From Owenia fusiformis (taxonomy: Eukaryota > Annelida > Polychaeta > Sabellida > Oweniidae), in assembly GCA_903813345.2 (NCBI GenBank), contig CAIIXF020000011.1, forward strand, positions 7,526,571 to 7,590,570: a stretch of 64,000 nt of DNA. Reading direction: 5' to 3'. Below the pieces are notes generated by a model. The model was not told where the DNA came from. It ran no database searches and saw only the letters and a program-made list of their open reading frames with translations. This document shows positions 1 to 12,330 of the stretch, piece by piece. Numbering within the stretch: position 1 is the first letter of the stretch; each line of letters begins with the position of its first letter. The translations under genes were made by a program, and so were the position numbers.

Positions 1-1810
1 TGAAATGTTATGATACACATTATTACCAAATAATGCATTCTAATTACAATTATAAAAGAAACTTCTGTAAGCTCATTTATAACTCATTCAAAAAGATCAA
101 TGTAATATACATATAATCATGCAGTATATAACTAAAAGATTTCAAAAAGATTTCAAAACATTTATAGCATGTAAGTAACTTGATAAGAAGACTTTACAAT
201 AAAGACATGTGTGTGTGATTTATATAAATGTATTCAGAAAATCCCTAATATCTATACCCTACAAAACTACAACAAAAATGAGTTAAGCTTAGGTTACAAA
301 AGATAAAAATTCTTTTAATTTCAATGTAAACAATATTCTTAGACTGGATTATCTATTTCTTGTCTGACCACTAAGTATTTCAGCTAGATGTTTACTTTCT
401 TTACCCTTCAAAAACCTACACATGTCTCTGAAAGTTGAATCAACATTTGGAATTACCTGTTTCAGCTGAAAAACACATGGCCTGGGAATATAAAATATAA
501 TTTCTCCCTGGCCTAGCTCACATCAGGAAAGCATTGGTGCATACCACAAACATGCCAATTTATATATTTAAAGGAATGACATGATCGTTGATATAATGTT
601 CCCACATTACCACTATATCAATCAGTTAAAGGTACTGGTATCATCCTCCAGGATCTACTTTTGGTTTTTCCAAGGTACTTAAAAATACTGAAGCCCCATA
701 AAGAAAGAAAATAAACCATAGTACATGTATATTCAAATTATAATTAATCTGAAGGCAAAATCTCCACCAATATCCAAACCTTACATATTCCATACGAATA
801 CTTTGAAGCTCACCATAAAGTACAAGCCAAGGTCATTTTTCATTTGATTCTATAAACCACAGTTTCTTAAGAATCATCAGTGGATTTCTGAATTTGATAA
901 CGCTACTCATATGAGACGTACCCCTCGTATAAGCCACCGCTTGTGTCTTTCTGCAGTGTACCACGATAACACACTCGGCTCCATCTATAATGCTATCTCT
1001 GTGCAACCGTTAAATATTAATCCAATATGTAATCAAAATACTCCCTAAATGGCTTATAAATCCTGGTTTTACGTTGTTACTGTACAGTTATCATGTCCCT
1101 GGAGGAATTCAAATTTCAACAGAGTAACAATCTATAGTATACTGTGTATGTGTACAAAATGGTATATGGTTTATATATTATCATCACCTTACTACAAGTC
1201 TAAATGCAATGAATACGCTCTAAATAACAAGCTAAATTTTGGTAGAAAAGGACACGAATTAGAATAAAACATGCTTTGAAAATAACTTTAAAAAGATACT
1301 TGTATGTGAATGGCTGATAGCAAAAAGAAGTCATTGGAACTGTACTAAACCTGCAAATTAAAATTAAGCTCAAAGTTCGGGTATTCATTCAATTCTATGA
1401 AATTAAAATAAATAATAGTTTTCAGAGTTTTAAATAAGCAAACACAGTATGGATATTTACTTGAATTCTTACTAAATCCACTTAATTCCACTTCATCTTT
1501 TGTTTCAAAATGTCTCTCAAAATATTTTATTTACCGGAATGCCAAAAGGTCATACTGATTCTAAATTATATTAATTGCCCTTTTAAATGAACATTCGTGT
1601 GTAAACAGGTAAAAATCACGCACCATATAGGCCGATAAATCTTGCTTTTTATGATAAGTGAAATATGAGTGCAGGGTGACATGTTGCTTATTACTACCTA
1701 GTTGAGAGTGCTCCTGAGTGTCTGGCGTTGATAAACCAATTTTTAAGATATATTTCAGATATGAAATATGAAATTATAATGATATATAATTATGATGATA
1801 GAATGTAGAA
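1..1810. other. No gene seen; AT-rich non-coding
   Basis: No repeat array or motif cluster stands out. A slightly G+C-richer patch at 903-985 has a short minus-strand frame (MEPSVLSWYTAERHKRWLIR) next to a GTACGT donor-like site, too weak to call. Confidence 0.5.
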
Positions 1811-2412
1811 CAGTAAAACCTGTGTAGGTAGATCACATTTGAAAGTGTTTTACTTGGAGGACGTTCCTCTTATAGAGCATTATTAACATTGAGTCAATAG
1901 ACTAGAAAGCGAGTAGAAATAATCTTGATTTACGTTATTAAATATTCAAAATTCAGTCAAAATGATGTCATATTTGAAATCTGCATGTAAAAGTACATCT
2001 AGAAATATGTTTTCGAAAATTGTCTATCAACTTTGAAAATTAAATTTTTTTTGAAAATGTGACTTCTTGTTCGGGTTGATTCCTCATAGACCCCATGTTA
2101 CAAAATCACAAAAAGTGAATTATCTTCTCTTGTATTGGACAGATAGCATTTTCTTTTGCTGGACATATTTTAATTTGCATTACTATTAGATACACAAGAG
2201 TTATATGAAAATTGAACCACTAAAATAGATGTAATTTAAGTTAAAGGGACATTTCAACTATACCCGCCATGCTATCTGACCCGAACGAGCCACCTGGTGG
2301 TGAATCTGGTAACTACCTACTCGCATCTGCATTATTGATCATGGGATTTTGAAGTATTCTTCTTATGAAGGTGTTCCACTTATAGAGGTGTTCTACTTTA
2401 CAGGTTTTACTG
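1811..2412. mobile_element. Family A repeat, copy 1, split by a family B element
   Basis: It begins CAGTAAAACCTG and ends with its complement CAGGTTTTACTG. Other family A copies are 140-260 bp; this one is 602 bp because a B element (about 1891-2338) lies inside. Internal phrases typical of the family (GAAAGTGTTTTACTT; GTGTTCCACTTATAGAGG) sit on either side of the insertion. Confidence 0.75.
1891..2338 (+). mobile_element. Family B element (MITE-like) nested in family A
   Basis: It starts TCAATAGACTAGAAAGCGAG and ends CTACTCGCATCTGCATTATTG; the ends are partly complementary (GCGAGTAG / CTACTCGC). A second, inverted and shorter copy lies at 48390-48700, sharing GCGAGTAGAAAT, GGACAGATA, GTGAACCACTAAAA and CTGGTAACTACCT in the same order. 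Confidence 0.65.
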
Positions 2413-5400
2413 GATATATGAAGTACAAGGTCACTTCATTCTTAAAACATTAATGACACAACAGAAGGGATTGGGTCATATTAAACCACTTTACCTACAT
2501 TTACATTGAATGCAACAACTGTGTGCATACACATAGGACATTTAATAGGTCCTCCTCACTATATACAAGAATGCAGTGAGGCTGAAATATGGGAAGGAAT
2601 TCCCCTGTATGGCTGTCTGACTTGATCTAGAATATAATGCATCAATTGACTCCTTCAATATTCTCATTCTAGCTGGAGTATAATCAGATCCCTTATCTAA
2701 GATAATGAACAAGTCATATTCTCCCTTCTATAACATGATACAATTGATTTCAGTCATAACCTAAAGGACATATTTGACATGGTAACTTGGTAAAACAAAT
2801 CTGATGAAAATCTGACAAGTATAGAAAATATGTTTTAAGATGGGACAGGTTAGATGGAATCTTTCTTTCAAGGGTCATTTTCTTCAAAAGAGCAATTTGT
2901 GGCACAGCAATTTAGAGGACCATTTTGTAGCATCTTCACTTGTCCCTTAGAGTCTCATCTTTAAATTGTTGAATCTAAAGATTTCTACTTCACTCTCTAT
3001 CATGAATCTTTGATGAAGTGATAGTCATAACTGTTGAATATAAGAATATTTCATGGCTTGCTCTATTGACCAATTTGTCTATAGGTTGAATTGACTTTGA
3101 CCTCAACTTTCTGAACATGAAATACAGTACTTTGTAGGTTGTACACCTTCCAAACTCAGTGTCTCTTAAAACCTAAAGTTGCAATTTCCTTCAATATGAC
3201 ATATTTTTCATTGTTTTATATCTGCAAAATGTTTGTAAAAGTGAATGAGGAAATGTTTCAAATCTCGAACCTTTTCTTAAAAGTCAAGTACACACATTAT
3301 ATAACGACACTATTCAATTGTTCACCTTTGGTCTGATTTTGGGAAAATACTATATTACCATCTTATCTAACAAGACAGATGAATTGAACAAATCTTACTT
3401 TGTTGAAAATCATATGGTTCAGTCACACAGATGTTGAATGTTAAAAGGTCACATAAAGGATATCATTCCAATCTAGCCACAATTGATAAGTTTGCATCTT
3501 TGAAATCTAGATCTGGTCATTCCCTTGAAAACATTCTAAAACTACTTTTTCATTCTGTTAAAACAATATTCTTTAGATATGACCTTGTCTGTCAAATGGA
3601 ATGTCATCCATAATTCAGGTTTTACAGAAATCACAATAATATGTTTAAATGTTTTTAAATCAACAAACGGCCATTTTTGAAAATATATCTGATAAATTGC
3701 TATGTTCTGAATGCCTCCTATGGAACATATTGCAAAACTGTAGATGATATCACATTTAATCATATTTGAATTATAACAAATATTGAGTATCAATCAAGGT
3801 GCTGCCTTTTATTCAACTACAGTGAAGTATTAAACAAAGTTGAGAAATCCAAAATCGTAAATCTGCATGGGTTCATATTCATTTTCCAAATGATGAAACT
3901 GAATCAAATGAATGTCATTTGTGAGTACACATCCCCAGATTAAAGTATTGATGGATTACGAAGGTCATAATAACACACACCCTTTAAAATAGTATGATTT
4001 CTCTTTAAGAGAGTCTCATTTTTAGAGCTCATTGAATCGCATTGATTACTAATAGGCTCTGAATCCCAGGGTTGTTATTACAAGGACATCACTGAGATTA
4101 AAAAATAGATCTGTATTTTGTCAAGGTCACATTATATTAGTCCCCTTATAAGGTGTTTTAACATGAATTGATCAAAGGAATCCAAGACACAATATTTCAT
4201 TTTGTTCAATTATGAGTGCAATTGAACAACAAAGTAGAGGCCTCTATGTAAAATATAGGCCTAATTGAACCATGGAACTATTTTTCCTCCGACTCTAACC
4301 TTCAAAAGAACAGCAATTTCGAACTAATAAAGTTTCTATCAAATTGCTATGAGAGCGATCAACCCTCAAATAACATTTCACTCCAATCATGCATATTCCT
4401 TTCTATTTCTCTTAAATAAACCAAGTTTTGTTTCATTTTCTGGCAAATCTATTATTAAGTGAGTCATCCTTTAATATCCCTATCTATTATAAGCTGTGCT
4501 CTATTGTTTTTTAATTTCAGGGCAAGACCCTGGATGATAAATTGAAGGGTGGCTCACTATAAAATTGCTTATAAGAACCATTTTATGCCTTATCAACAAA
4601 ATGTCCAACTCAATGTTTTTATCATCATAAAGTTTCTGTTTACTTTAAGAAAAAAAAGTAATGGGTCAGATGAGACACAAATGTAATTTAAGTTGGTGGA
4701 GGGGTAAAAACACACTTTTGTAACGCTAAATATATATATATATGTGCATTATAAAGTGGGCAGTAATATCAGAGATATATCAATGCAACATCCATGAGGA
4801 TCGATGTGCAAACTGAAGAATTGAGGCTAAAACCTTCATTAAATTCCTTGTAAAAATTAACATTTTGACCTGACCCCCTTTGGATTCTGCCCAAAGGATA
4901 TTGCAATTTTATGATCTCTTTCATTACCTGTTCATAGATCTTTCATCCCATGGGATGTTGCGATTTACTTTTTATATTTTATCACTGGAATAACGAATTT
5001 GTCACCTTTGCATATCGACCAGTGGTTAATTTTAAGAACACCAAACATGAATCCATATGAAACCTCAAAATTCAAGTGAGAAAATCTTAGGGAAAATCTT
5101 GACTAATCAACTTATAATTTCAATGCCACATATACAAAATATACATTAACAGATTAAAATATAAAATGAGTACTCAGGTAACAGGAAATGAACATTCTGC
5201 TTCCTAATTTCTTGTAGCTCTGCCCCAGACTGTAAATGTAACCCTGTCTTATAAACACATGTATTAATCTCACACACATATACAGCACCTGCATGAGTAT
5301 TAATAAGTACCATAAGCCAAAGTTTGAATTCATGTCACAGTGATTTGGCCTTAATAAGAACATAAGAACAGCTTCATGTCAAATTAAAATGATTGAATGA

Positions 5401-5423
5401 GTTAACCTGATCTACATGTATAA
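2413..5423. other. No gene seen; AT-rich non-coding
   Basis: Only short AT runs such as the (AT)n at 4730-4742. The expected next CELF exon was looked for and not found. Confidence 0.5.
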
Positions 5424-5600
5424 CATATGATGAGGGTGCAACATGATCAGAGTGCAATTGATGATCAGGGTGCAATATAATTAGAGTACAATATGATTAG
5501 AGTGCAATATGATCAGGGTGCAATATGATCAGGGTGCAATATGATTAGAGTGCAATATGATCAGGGTGCAATATGATTAGAGTGCAATATGATCAGGACA
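5424..5600 (+). repeat. 16-bp minisatellite, about 11 copies
   Basis: The unit CAATATGATCAGGGTG repeats, with a second type CAATATGATTAGAGTG; the two types alternate in the middle, giving a partial 32-bp higher-order unit. The left end is irregular. Confidence 0.9.
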
Positions 5601-7220
5601 CAAAATAACCAGGGTCAAGGAGAGAATTAATCAAGGAACTTTATTAGAAGAAAAGGAATATGCAAATGTTCTACCTGGAAATAAACTATTTTGAAATCCT
5701 AGTGGTTAGTCTAAAGACATTCATACATCTAAAAGACAGTTCAACAAGTATTGGGGATCTATATCATAATAGACTGCCTCGTTTTCCAGTTCTATGACTT
5801 TCAAATTTTTGATTGCCTTTCCTTCATCAGTTCTATTCTTTCCCACTCTACTGTATTGATAGTTTTTCTAACTATTGCCTGCAAACTGGACATCTGATCA
5901 TCTTAAGAGCTTGTTTGATTATTTATTTATTTATTTGTTGGTTTGGGGAGGCATGTATACATGTACATGGATATCCTTGAAGTGAACTGACCAAAGCATG
6001 CCATGAAAATCGCAAAGTTTCATCTTGCTCTTTATTCACCTTCACTCAACTTAAACATATTTTTAATCTTTTTATTTTAAAGGAGTTTAAAGAATAAACC
6101 ATTCTGAGAATAAAGAATTATCTTAGATGTGACCAATATTGAAAACATGGATTAAGTTATGGAATTAAAATCCATACCAAGTATTGTAATTTTAATTGTA
6201 TGGAAATGGTGCTGAGGTTATAGTGTGGGACAATTCCTGATGACATTGAAAGAGTGGCCACCAAATATACTATATTACAATATTTTATTTGATATAGAAT
6301 AGATAGATATATACTTGACCTCAATATTGAATATCTGAGGTGAATTCGATATTTTCAGAATGGTCAGAAAAATTGGCTTTAATATGGAATTTCAATGAAT
6401 AAACATGAAAACAGAAAATAAATATAAATTTAGATGACATGATTAAAATCACAATGTGGGTGAAATTGTCTCATGACGCACATCAATCAAAACATCTCAA
6501 ACTTTTTATAGACACACTGCTCAAAACATTTTTGAAGCTGTTGTGATGAACTGATGCATTTGATAGAATTAAAAATTACCTGATCTTCAATTGTTAACAC
6601 TTGACCCATAAAGGAGAAAACATCCCAGTGAATGCACATAAACATCATTATGCACAAAACAATTTTTTTACCATTCAGAATGCTCAAAGTTTAAAAAAGG
6701 CATTTTGCTCATGAGATCCATATCGCGCATCATCCAGACGTCTTGAACGATTAATGATGATGTTTTTTCATAGGATTCAGTATGATATTAAGCGGTACTT
6801 GATGCGTTAAGTATGAGTGAAAAGGTTCGGATTGAGAAAGGATACGTAATGGATGGTTATAGCGTGTGAAAAGGGCACGCAAGGCGAGACTTCAAGTCTC
6901 CCTATATTGCTATAAGGATACTTCTATTCCATCATCCAATTCAATGAAGATTCTAAATGCATCAATCTGAGCAGTTTTTAGAACACTATACATCATTTTC
7001 AGACTTCTTCAACATAATTCATGTATCTAGCTTATAATTCGCAAAATGTTTCATTCATATATTGATGGAATATTCAAAATCATGAAATATATCATATCAA
7101 ACTCTACATTCCTCAAAACGATAGAAAATTATACTTAGCCTAACTCATGGCAACTGAAATGCCACAAATAGTCTAAGTTATACTTCAATCAATGTTTTTC
7201 TGGACATACACATGAATGAA
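5601..7220. other. No gene seen; AT-rich non-coding
   Basis: A short (TTTA)n run at about 5913-5933; nothing else supported. Confidence 0.5.
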
Positions 7221-7464
7221 ATGTTTTCCAGGCCCTGTGTGTGAGATTGCATGACATGTTTTCCAGGGCCTGAGTGTGAGATTGCATGACATGTTTTCCA
7301 GGGCCTGAGTGTGAGATTACATGACATGTTTTCCAGGACCTGAGTCAGATTGCATGACATGTTTTTCGCCCTGTGTGTGAGATTGCATGACATGTTTTCC
7401 AGATCCTATGGATGAGATAATGTAGCATGCTTTCCATATCTATGCATTAGATTGGATGTTTTCC
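7221..7464 (+). repeat. 35-bp minisatellite, about 7 copies
   Basis: The unit starts ATGTTTTCCAGGGCCTGAG and continues TGTGAGATTGCATGAC. The left copies are near-identical and the right copies decay. The minus strand is open through it (MSCNLT repeats), which is an artefact of the period. Confidence 0.9.
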
Positions 7465-7823
7465 TTCATTCTGATACTCATAGCATCTTTCTGTTTCACT
7501 TGAAACATGCTCTGATATTATGAGGCATATTCTGTGATCTGAGCACATCAGATGGGAAGAGTTATAACTGTCAATAAGTGTGATAGTTATCATGTAATCA
7601 TTTACCTAATGTCAATACATTACATAATAGGCGTTGTATTTAAGAGCAGATATTAGCACAGGTATGTGTACACAAGTTTAATGACCCCAATTAAATGAAA
7701 TATGAGCTGGGATGAAAGATCTCAAAAATCCTCAATTTTGGGCTCTCCTGGATCGCCAAATCAAGCTCATTATATCATGGCATCTCAGGGCTGAGAAGAA
7801 ATGAGATGTCATGGTATATCATG
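7465..7823 (+). repeat. Segment whose two ends are joined in another copy at 16147
   Basis: Its left edge (ATTCTGATACTCATAGCATC, 7468) and right edge (TGAGAAGAAATGAGATGTCA, 7792) are separated by about 290 bp here, but lie only about 17 bp apart at 16147-16225. One locus has gained or lost the middle. Confidence 0.65.
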
Positions 7824-7900
7824 ATGGTTTTCCTTGGCAAATGTATAAGATTGCATGACATGTTTTCCTGAGCCTGTGCATCAGAATGCATTACATTTTC
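7824..7900 (+). repeat. Two detached copies of the 35-bp minisatellite
   Basis: ATGGTTTTCCTTGG...TAAGATTGCATGAC followed by ATGTTTTCCTGAGCC: same unit as 7221-7464, 360 bp downstream. Confidence 0.75.
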
Positions 7901-8833
7901 AAGAATTCCCTAGCATCATAATAACTACCAATTTCTATAGATTAACTAGTCAAGGCCCAACCCCCCTTGGGACATCAACCTAATTTCTTCATTTTGCTCG
8001 GCTTAATTTGTCACATTATGGTGTATAAAACTGGCACCATGACGATAACTTATATTTTCCTTGCAGAATTGGTTTCCAGGGTAGAACAATAAACTTAAAA
8101 CAGGCTTAGAGCAGATACTTTTATTGCCACTTTTTCAAGACTGTATTAACACCAATATCCATTTTCTTTAGGTAAATATGAAACTCATTGTATTCTCTAC
8201 CTTACTTTAACATGATTCAATTAAATAATCAACAATACGTTTTTGGAAGAAATCATCCCATTATTAATGTATCTGATCAGGTAAAATCACTTTAATATCA
8301 GTAGTAGCATGCATTGCAAAGATGAATCACTGAGAAACTGACAGAATTATAATTTATAGTAAATCAAAATCATCATCTCCCTTAATGTCTCCTTAAGGAG
8401 AAATCTATATTCTTGCTATAGCTTGTGTGGTCTACTAAACGTGTACATGTAATAATTCACTCTTGACATGTAAAAATGTTTATTGAAATTGGTAGACAAA
8501 ATCCAAAGAAAAAAAAATAAACAAGAGTAATACCACTCAAATGAAGAAAATAGTCAGAAAAATAAATTAACAAATGGAGAAAGTACATCAATATAATTTT
8601 CATATAAGTTTAGCAGTTCTTTTGACGCCACTAATTCGAACACATCCCAAAGCTAACAAAATCTATATATTGACAGAAGAGCCTCTTATTAAGCATATTG
8701 ATAGCACTTAATCCTAATACTATTTCAGGATTACATTTTTTATTCCTAGCGAGACATTTATCCGGTTTAATGATCCTGATACCCCCATGTTGATACATGA
8801 TTGACAACATCGTTATGGTGAATCATAACTTAC

Positions 8834-8936
8834 TTAAAATGTAGAAAATAGTGAAAAAATGGAATAAGCCGAGAAAATTGACGAACGCCATCCAAAATTT
8901 ATCAATCTTGTCACCATCTTTGGCTTTGGACGCCAT
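8834..8936 (-). CDS. Candidate small first coding exon (ATGGCG start, GTAAGT donor), unknown protein
   Basis: On the minus strand an ATG at 8936-8934 sits in CAAGATGGCGTCC, a close match to the YY1-type AAGATGGCGGC element common at animal start codons and TSSs. The reading frame runs MASKAKDGDKIDKF then WMAFVNFLGLFHFFTIFYIL, a charged lead followed by a hydrophobic, aromatic-rich stretch that could span a membrane. It meets a perfect GTAAGT donor at 8833; read through the donor it stops after 37 codons (TGA at 8825). I do not recognise the protein. The exon would end in phase 1, which does not fit in-frame joining to the phase-0 CELF exon expected next, so it is either a separate gene on the same strand or an alternative first exon using a later ATG. 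No downstream exon was found. Confidence 0.42.
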
Positions 8937-8945
8937 CTTGAACGT
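8934..8945 (-). promoter_or_regulatory. YY1-like start-site motif
   Basis: The minus-strand sequence GTTCAAGATGGCG matches the AAnATGGCGGC-type motif found just at the start of many animal housekeeping genes. It overlaps the candidate start codon. The call rests on motif match and position only. Confidence 0.35.
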
Positions 8946-9480
8946 TCTACCACATTTAAGAATGATACTTTTGCAGCGATTAAAACCATCGAAGTGGCTG
9001 ACTACAGAAAGACATAAGCTAATATTAATAATTGGTAATTAGGCACATTTTTGTGGCGTTACTTCGAATATTGACAGACGATTTCATTTCTAGAGTGTAA
9101 GTCAGTGATATCAGGAATATAATGAGCACAAATTGATAAATGGCCGTAAATGACATCTTATACCTAACAGAAGATAAAGGTTAATTTCTTTTACCCAGAA
9201 CAAACGTAAATATAAAACTTCAACAAATACATCAACTACATAACCATACTCAGTCTAGTGCACAGGCAGATTTATCCATGTAAAAACAGAACTGTCATCT
9301 CAAGCTGAGCCAGCCAAATTTGGCATCTGCATACTAGATTGTATCATTATAATCTTTACACTCTGAATCTTTTTATATTCTAAATGTAGTAGGGGATTCT
9401 GCTAAAATCATGTCTTCCATACAGAGTAATAAATACAACGTGGATACTGAAATCGGCATCAATCTCTATATTACCCCAGC

Positions 9481-9675
9481 CAGGCCTGTAGCCAGCATTT
9501 GCAAAAGGGGGGGGGGGTTCACTTTTTGGAAAATTCCAGGGGGTTCACTTTTGACAATTTTGGTCCAAACATGGCCAAGATCACTTAAAAAGTGCTCAGA
9601 ATGGTGAAAAACTGCATGATTTTGGAAGAATCCATCAACCCCCCTGGCTGCGGGGCTGCGGGCCTGCCAGCCCTC
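9481..9675 (+). mobile_element. Family D repeat (MITE-like), next to the CELF 83-nt exon
   Basis: The ends CAGGCCTGTAGCCAG and CTGGCTGCGGGGCTGCGGGCC are partly complementary. The interior has GGGGGTTCACTTTTGACAAT and AAAACTGCATGATTTTGG. A second copy lies inverted at 46311-46462. It sits about 60 bp past the exon's donor and contains a G11 run at 9510. Confidence 0.7.
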
Positions 9676-9734
9676 TATTCTCTTTTCCATCGTGGTAGAG
9701 GATAGTTGGAAGAAGAGAGGACTATTGTACTCAC

Positions 9735-9817
9735 CCCTGGCAATGTCTTGATATTGTGTAGTGCATTTTGAGCTTCTAACGCAGATTTTCTTTCATAAAA
9801 CGTCACAAAACAGCAGC
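9735..9817 (-). CDS. CELF: CELF RNA-binding protein, second coding exon (83 nt, RRM1)
   Basis: This exon encodes the second half of RRM1: two bases completing Gly57, then [10 protein letters not shown] and [17 protein letters not shown] (residues 58-84). The aromatic RNP1 residues (CCFVTF) and the helix [10 protein letters not shown] are classic CELF. It was missed by simple ORF calling because it is only 83 nt. Its length matches the 83-nt exon I recall for this part of vertebrate CELF genes. Acceptor: a pyrimidine-rich tract ending TACTTTCAG just right of 9817. Donor: CCAGGG|GTGAGT, fully consensus, at 9734. It ends in phase 0, so the next exon should start with the MHHPIQMKPAD segment; I searched 1-9734 on the minus strand by eye and did not find it, so the gene continues outside the window. 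A family D repeat lies about 60 bp past the donor. Confidence 0.96.
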
Positions 9818-11174
9818 CTGAAAGTACATAAAACAAACATTTCATTAATGTTTTGTGTCATGAACAAAATACATTTTTGAAATTATCATCAATTCATATA
9901 TCAATATACATAAAATATATAGCACTATCAAGATTATTTTTCTCAAAGCTTTAATTGTTATATTCTAATTTTCTTATAATTTATATTGATTATTTTAACA
10001 ATGCATCAAAGCAGGAACAAGAGACACCAAACTCCACATAGAAGAAATTGAACACCCCCCCATTCCCACCAAAAAATCACTGATTTCCTCAGACATTTAT
10101 CTCCCTAATCTCTGAGTAGCCCTCCCAAAATCTGACACTTAGTTGTTGTTTATTGCCCTCAGGTACAACTGGGGAACATTACATGCTGCGCTTCTTGTAG
10201 ATTTGCTGGAAATAGCTCTTTATGTAGAAGTAAACACAAGAATTGGGAGCTTTTATGATATTTAGATTATCCTATAGGAGGTTAAGACCACGGGGGGAGG
10301 CGCTCACATTTTCAGTCAAGCCCAAAATGCTAATTTTGCACAAGACATACCAATATTTATTTTTCAAATCCTAATTTGACAACACTTGTGTCAATTTTGT
10401 CTAACCATACTCAAATATACTTCCAAAAAACATACAAAATCCTTTTTGATTCATGAAAGGTTAGGTCAAACATTACTGTACCCCCCCCCACCTTAACCCA
10501 CCTAGCTATAGGCATGCCTATACTGTATACTGAATATATTTCACTATATTTTCAGGACATGACTGGATTTTAATCATTAATTTATCTGCACCTAATATTA
10601 TTATAAGCCATAATACTATTAAAATTGAGAGACTGACTGACATTTTCAAACGAATAAATCCAACCTATAGTATACTATTTCTATCTTTACATTACACACA
10701 GTTTACATACGATTTTTTAGCTTTCATACAGAATTTATCTTTTATTGATTTAAAACTAAAACAGTCAAGCATGACTTGACATACACATTTGCTAATCTAG
10801 TCATACAGTAATTTTACATCATATTATCAATCGATATTACATCAAATAACCTTTGAATTTCTCCTATTATACTTAATCCAACTCATGGATGCTACTTTGA
10901 CCTGATTTAACTTTTGAGGTCACAGGATGAGTTAATTAGTGTTGTAAGCAAAATATGTCATACAGCTTTAAAAGGGTATATGAGGTATATTAGAGGTAAT
11001 GAAGAGTGAAAATGCCATATCTTCCTACAGATCTAATTACTCAACTGTGGGAGATATATTTCCTGTTCCAATTTATTTTTATTAACGTTAACAGGGCACG
11101 TAATCGTGTTACAGTCAGTTTTAAATAAAAGTACTCAGTTTGAAAAGCATCACAAGTCTTGCTCCAAGTCTCTG

Positions 11175-11220
11175 CCCCCCCCCCCCCCCATCTATTTCAC
11201 GCCCCCCATCTATTTCACAC
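11175..11220 (+). repeat. C15 run and duplicated C-rich phrase
   Basis: Fifteen C are followed by ATCTATTTCACG and then a second CCCCCCATCTATTTCAC. A run this long is prone to slippage and length error. Confidence 0.9.
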
Positions 11221-11274
11221 ACCCCCTCCCCAATAAATGATAATTCAGAGAACTACATACATGTTAAAGCATTA

Positions 11275-11308
11275 TTTGTTTGTTTGTTTGTTTGTTTGTT
11301 TGTTTGTT
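11275..11308 (+). repeat. (TTTG)n microsatellite, 8.5 units
   Basis: An uninterrupted run of TTTG. A C15 run (11175-11189) and a doubled CCCCCCATCTATTTCAC phrase lie 90 bp to the left. Confidence 0.95.
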
Positions 11309-11419
11309 ATTTGGAAAGTGGGATAAGAGATATCAGTCTTTGATTCTACTAAGTATACTTTACAATTTACAATCTATCAGAAATGCTACAACTTGAGAAT
11401 CTTAATTCAATGATACATG

Positions 11420-11600
11420 TAGTGAAACCTGTATCCAAACATCTCTCTAATCTAACACCTCTCCTTGTGAGCATTTTTCTCGAACCAATATTTGTCATCT
11501 CTCCTACTGATGCAAACATCTAAATAAAAAAGTGAACACCTGCCAATCCAAACACTTTTGGCTGGTCTTAGCAGTGTTCAAGTTAGTCAGGTTTTACTGT
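11420..11600. mobile_element. Family A repeat, copy 2
   Basis: It starts AGTGAAACCTGTATCC and ends TCAGGTTTTACTG, with inner GAACACCTGCCAATCC and CAGTGTTCAAGTTAG. No coding content. Confidence 0.75.
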
Positions 11601-12195
11601 AAAACAATCACATGCCATATTTGGGTCCATGTACCAAACTGTTTCTTGAAAACGATCTGTCATTGCATATTAACCTATATGTCTTGAAAGGTCTCATGCC
11701 AACATGACAGAGGTACCAAGGGAAACTTATCCTAAATGCAAGCCTAATTAGAACAAATGGCACGTTGTCATTTAACTGCCTTATTGCCAATTTAATATTG
11801 AAGCTAACAAAACTGTCATATCATCTTGCTTATCAGCTGTACTTAGTTATCATTTTTCTAATTTATTTTGTTTATGGACTTGTTTATGGCTATAATCTAT
11901 GAAAATTGAAGTACAGTATAAAATAAGTCACCATCCATCCAAGTACTTTGAATATGCAATTGTATAATGAATAAAAAAGCATTACTATTAGAATTATTTT
12001 TGTTATTGTTATTCCAGAGTATTTTGGGACTAAAATTGTAGATAGAAGTTTTAACAAGTTTTGACAATTGCAATGTGCAAGGGCAGAAAAGGGCCAATCC
12101 AAGTAAATATAAGGGAAATGAGAAATGCATTGTTGGCATTATAAACCTAGAAAGAATGCTACATAGGATAGTACTTTATTATCCAAAATGGGATT

Positions 12196-12330
12196 CAAAG
12201 GAGTGGAATCGCCAAGGAATAAAATGAAGAGACATGGAGTTAACACTATAAATTGTATAGAAATGCCAGGAAGACTTGCCTTTCATACAGATTAAGGAGA
12301 GAAATAGTGAGAAATCATGAGAAATTTCAA
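12196..12330 (+). repeat. Family G repeat, copy 1
   Basis: It shares AGGAGTGGAATCGCCAAGGA and ATAGAAATGCCAGGAAGAC with the 52562 copy. Ends unclear. Confidence 0.45.

Noticed and set aside
903-985. Minus-strand first-exon-like frame MEPSVLSWYTAERHK with a GTACGT donor
   Set aside because: Slight G+C rise only; no promoter motif and a weak donor.
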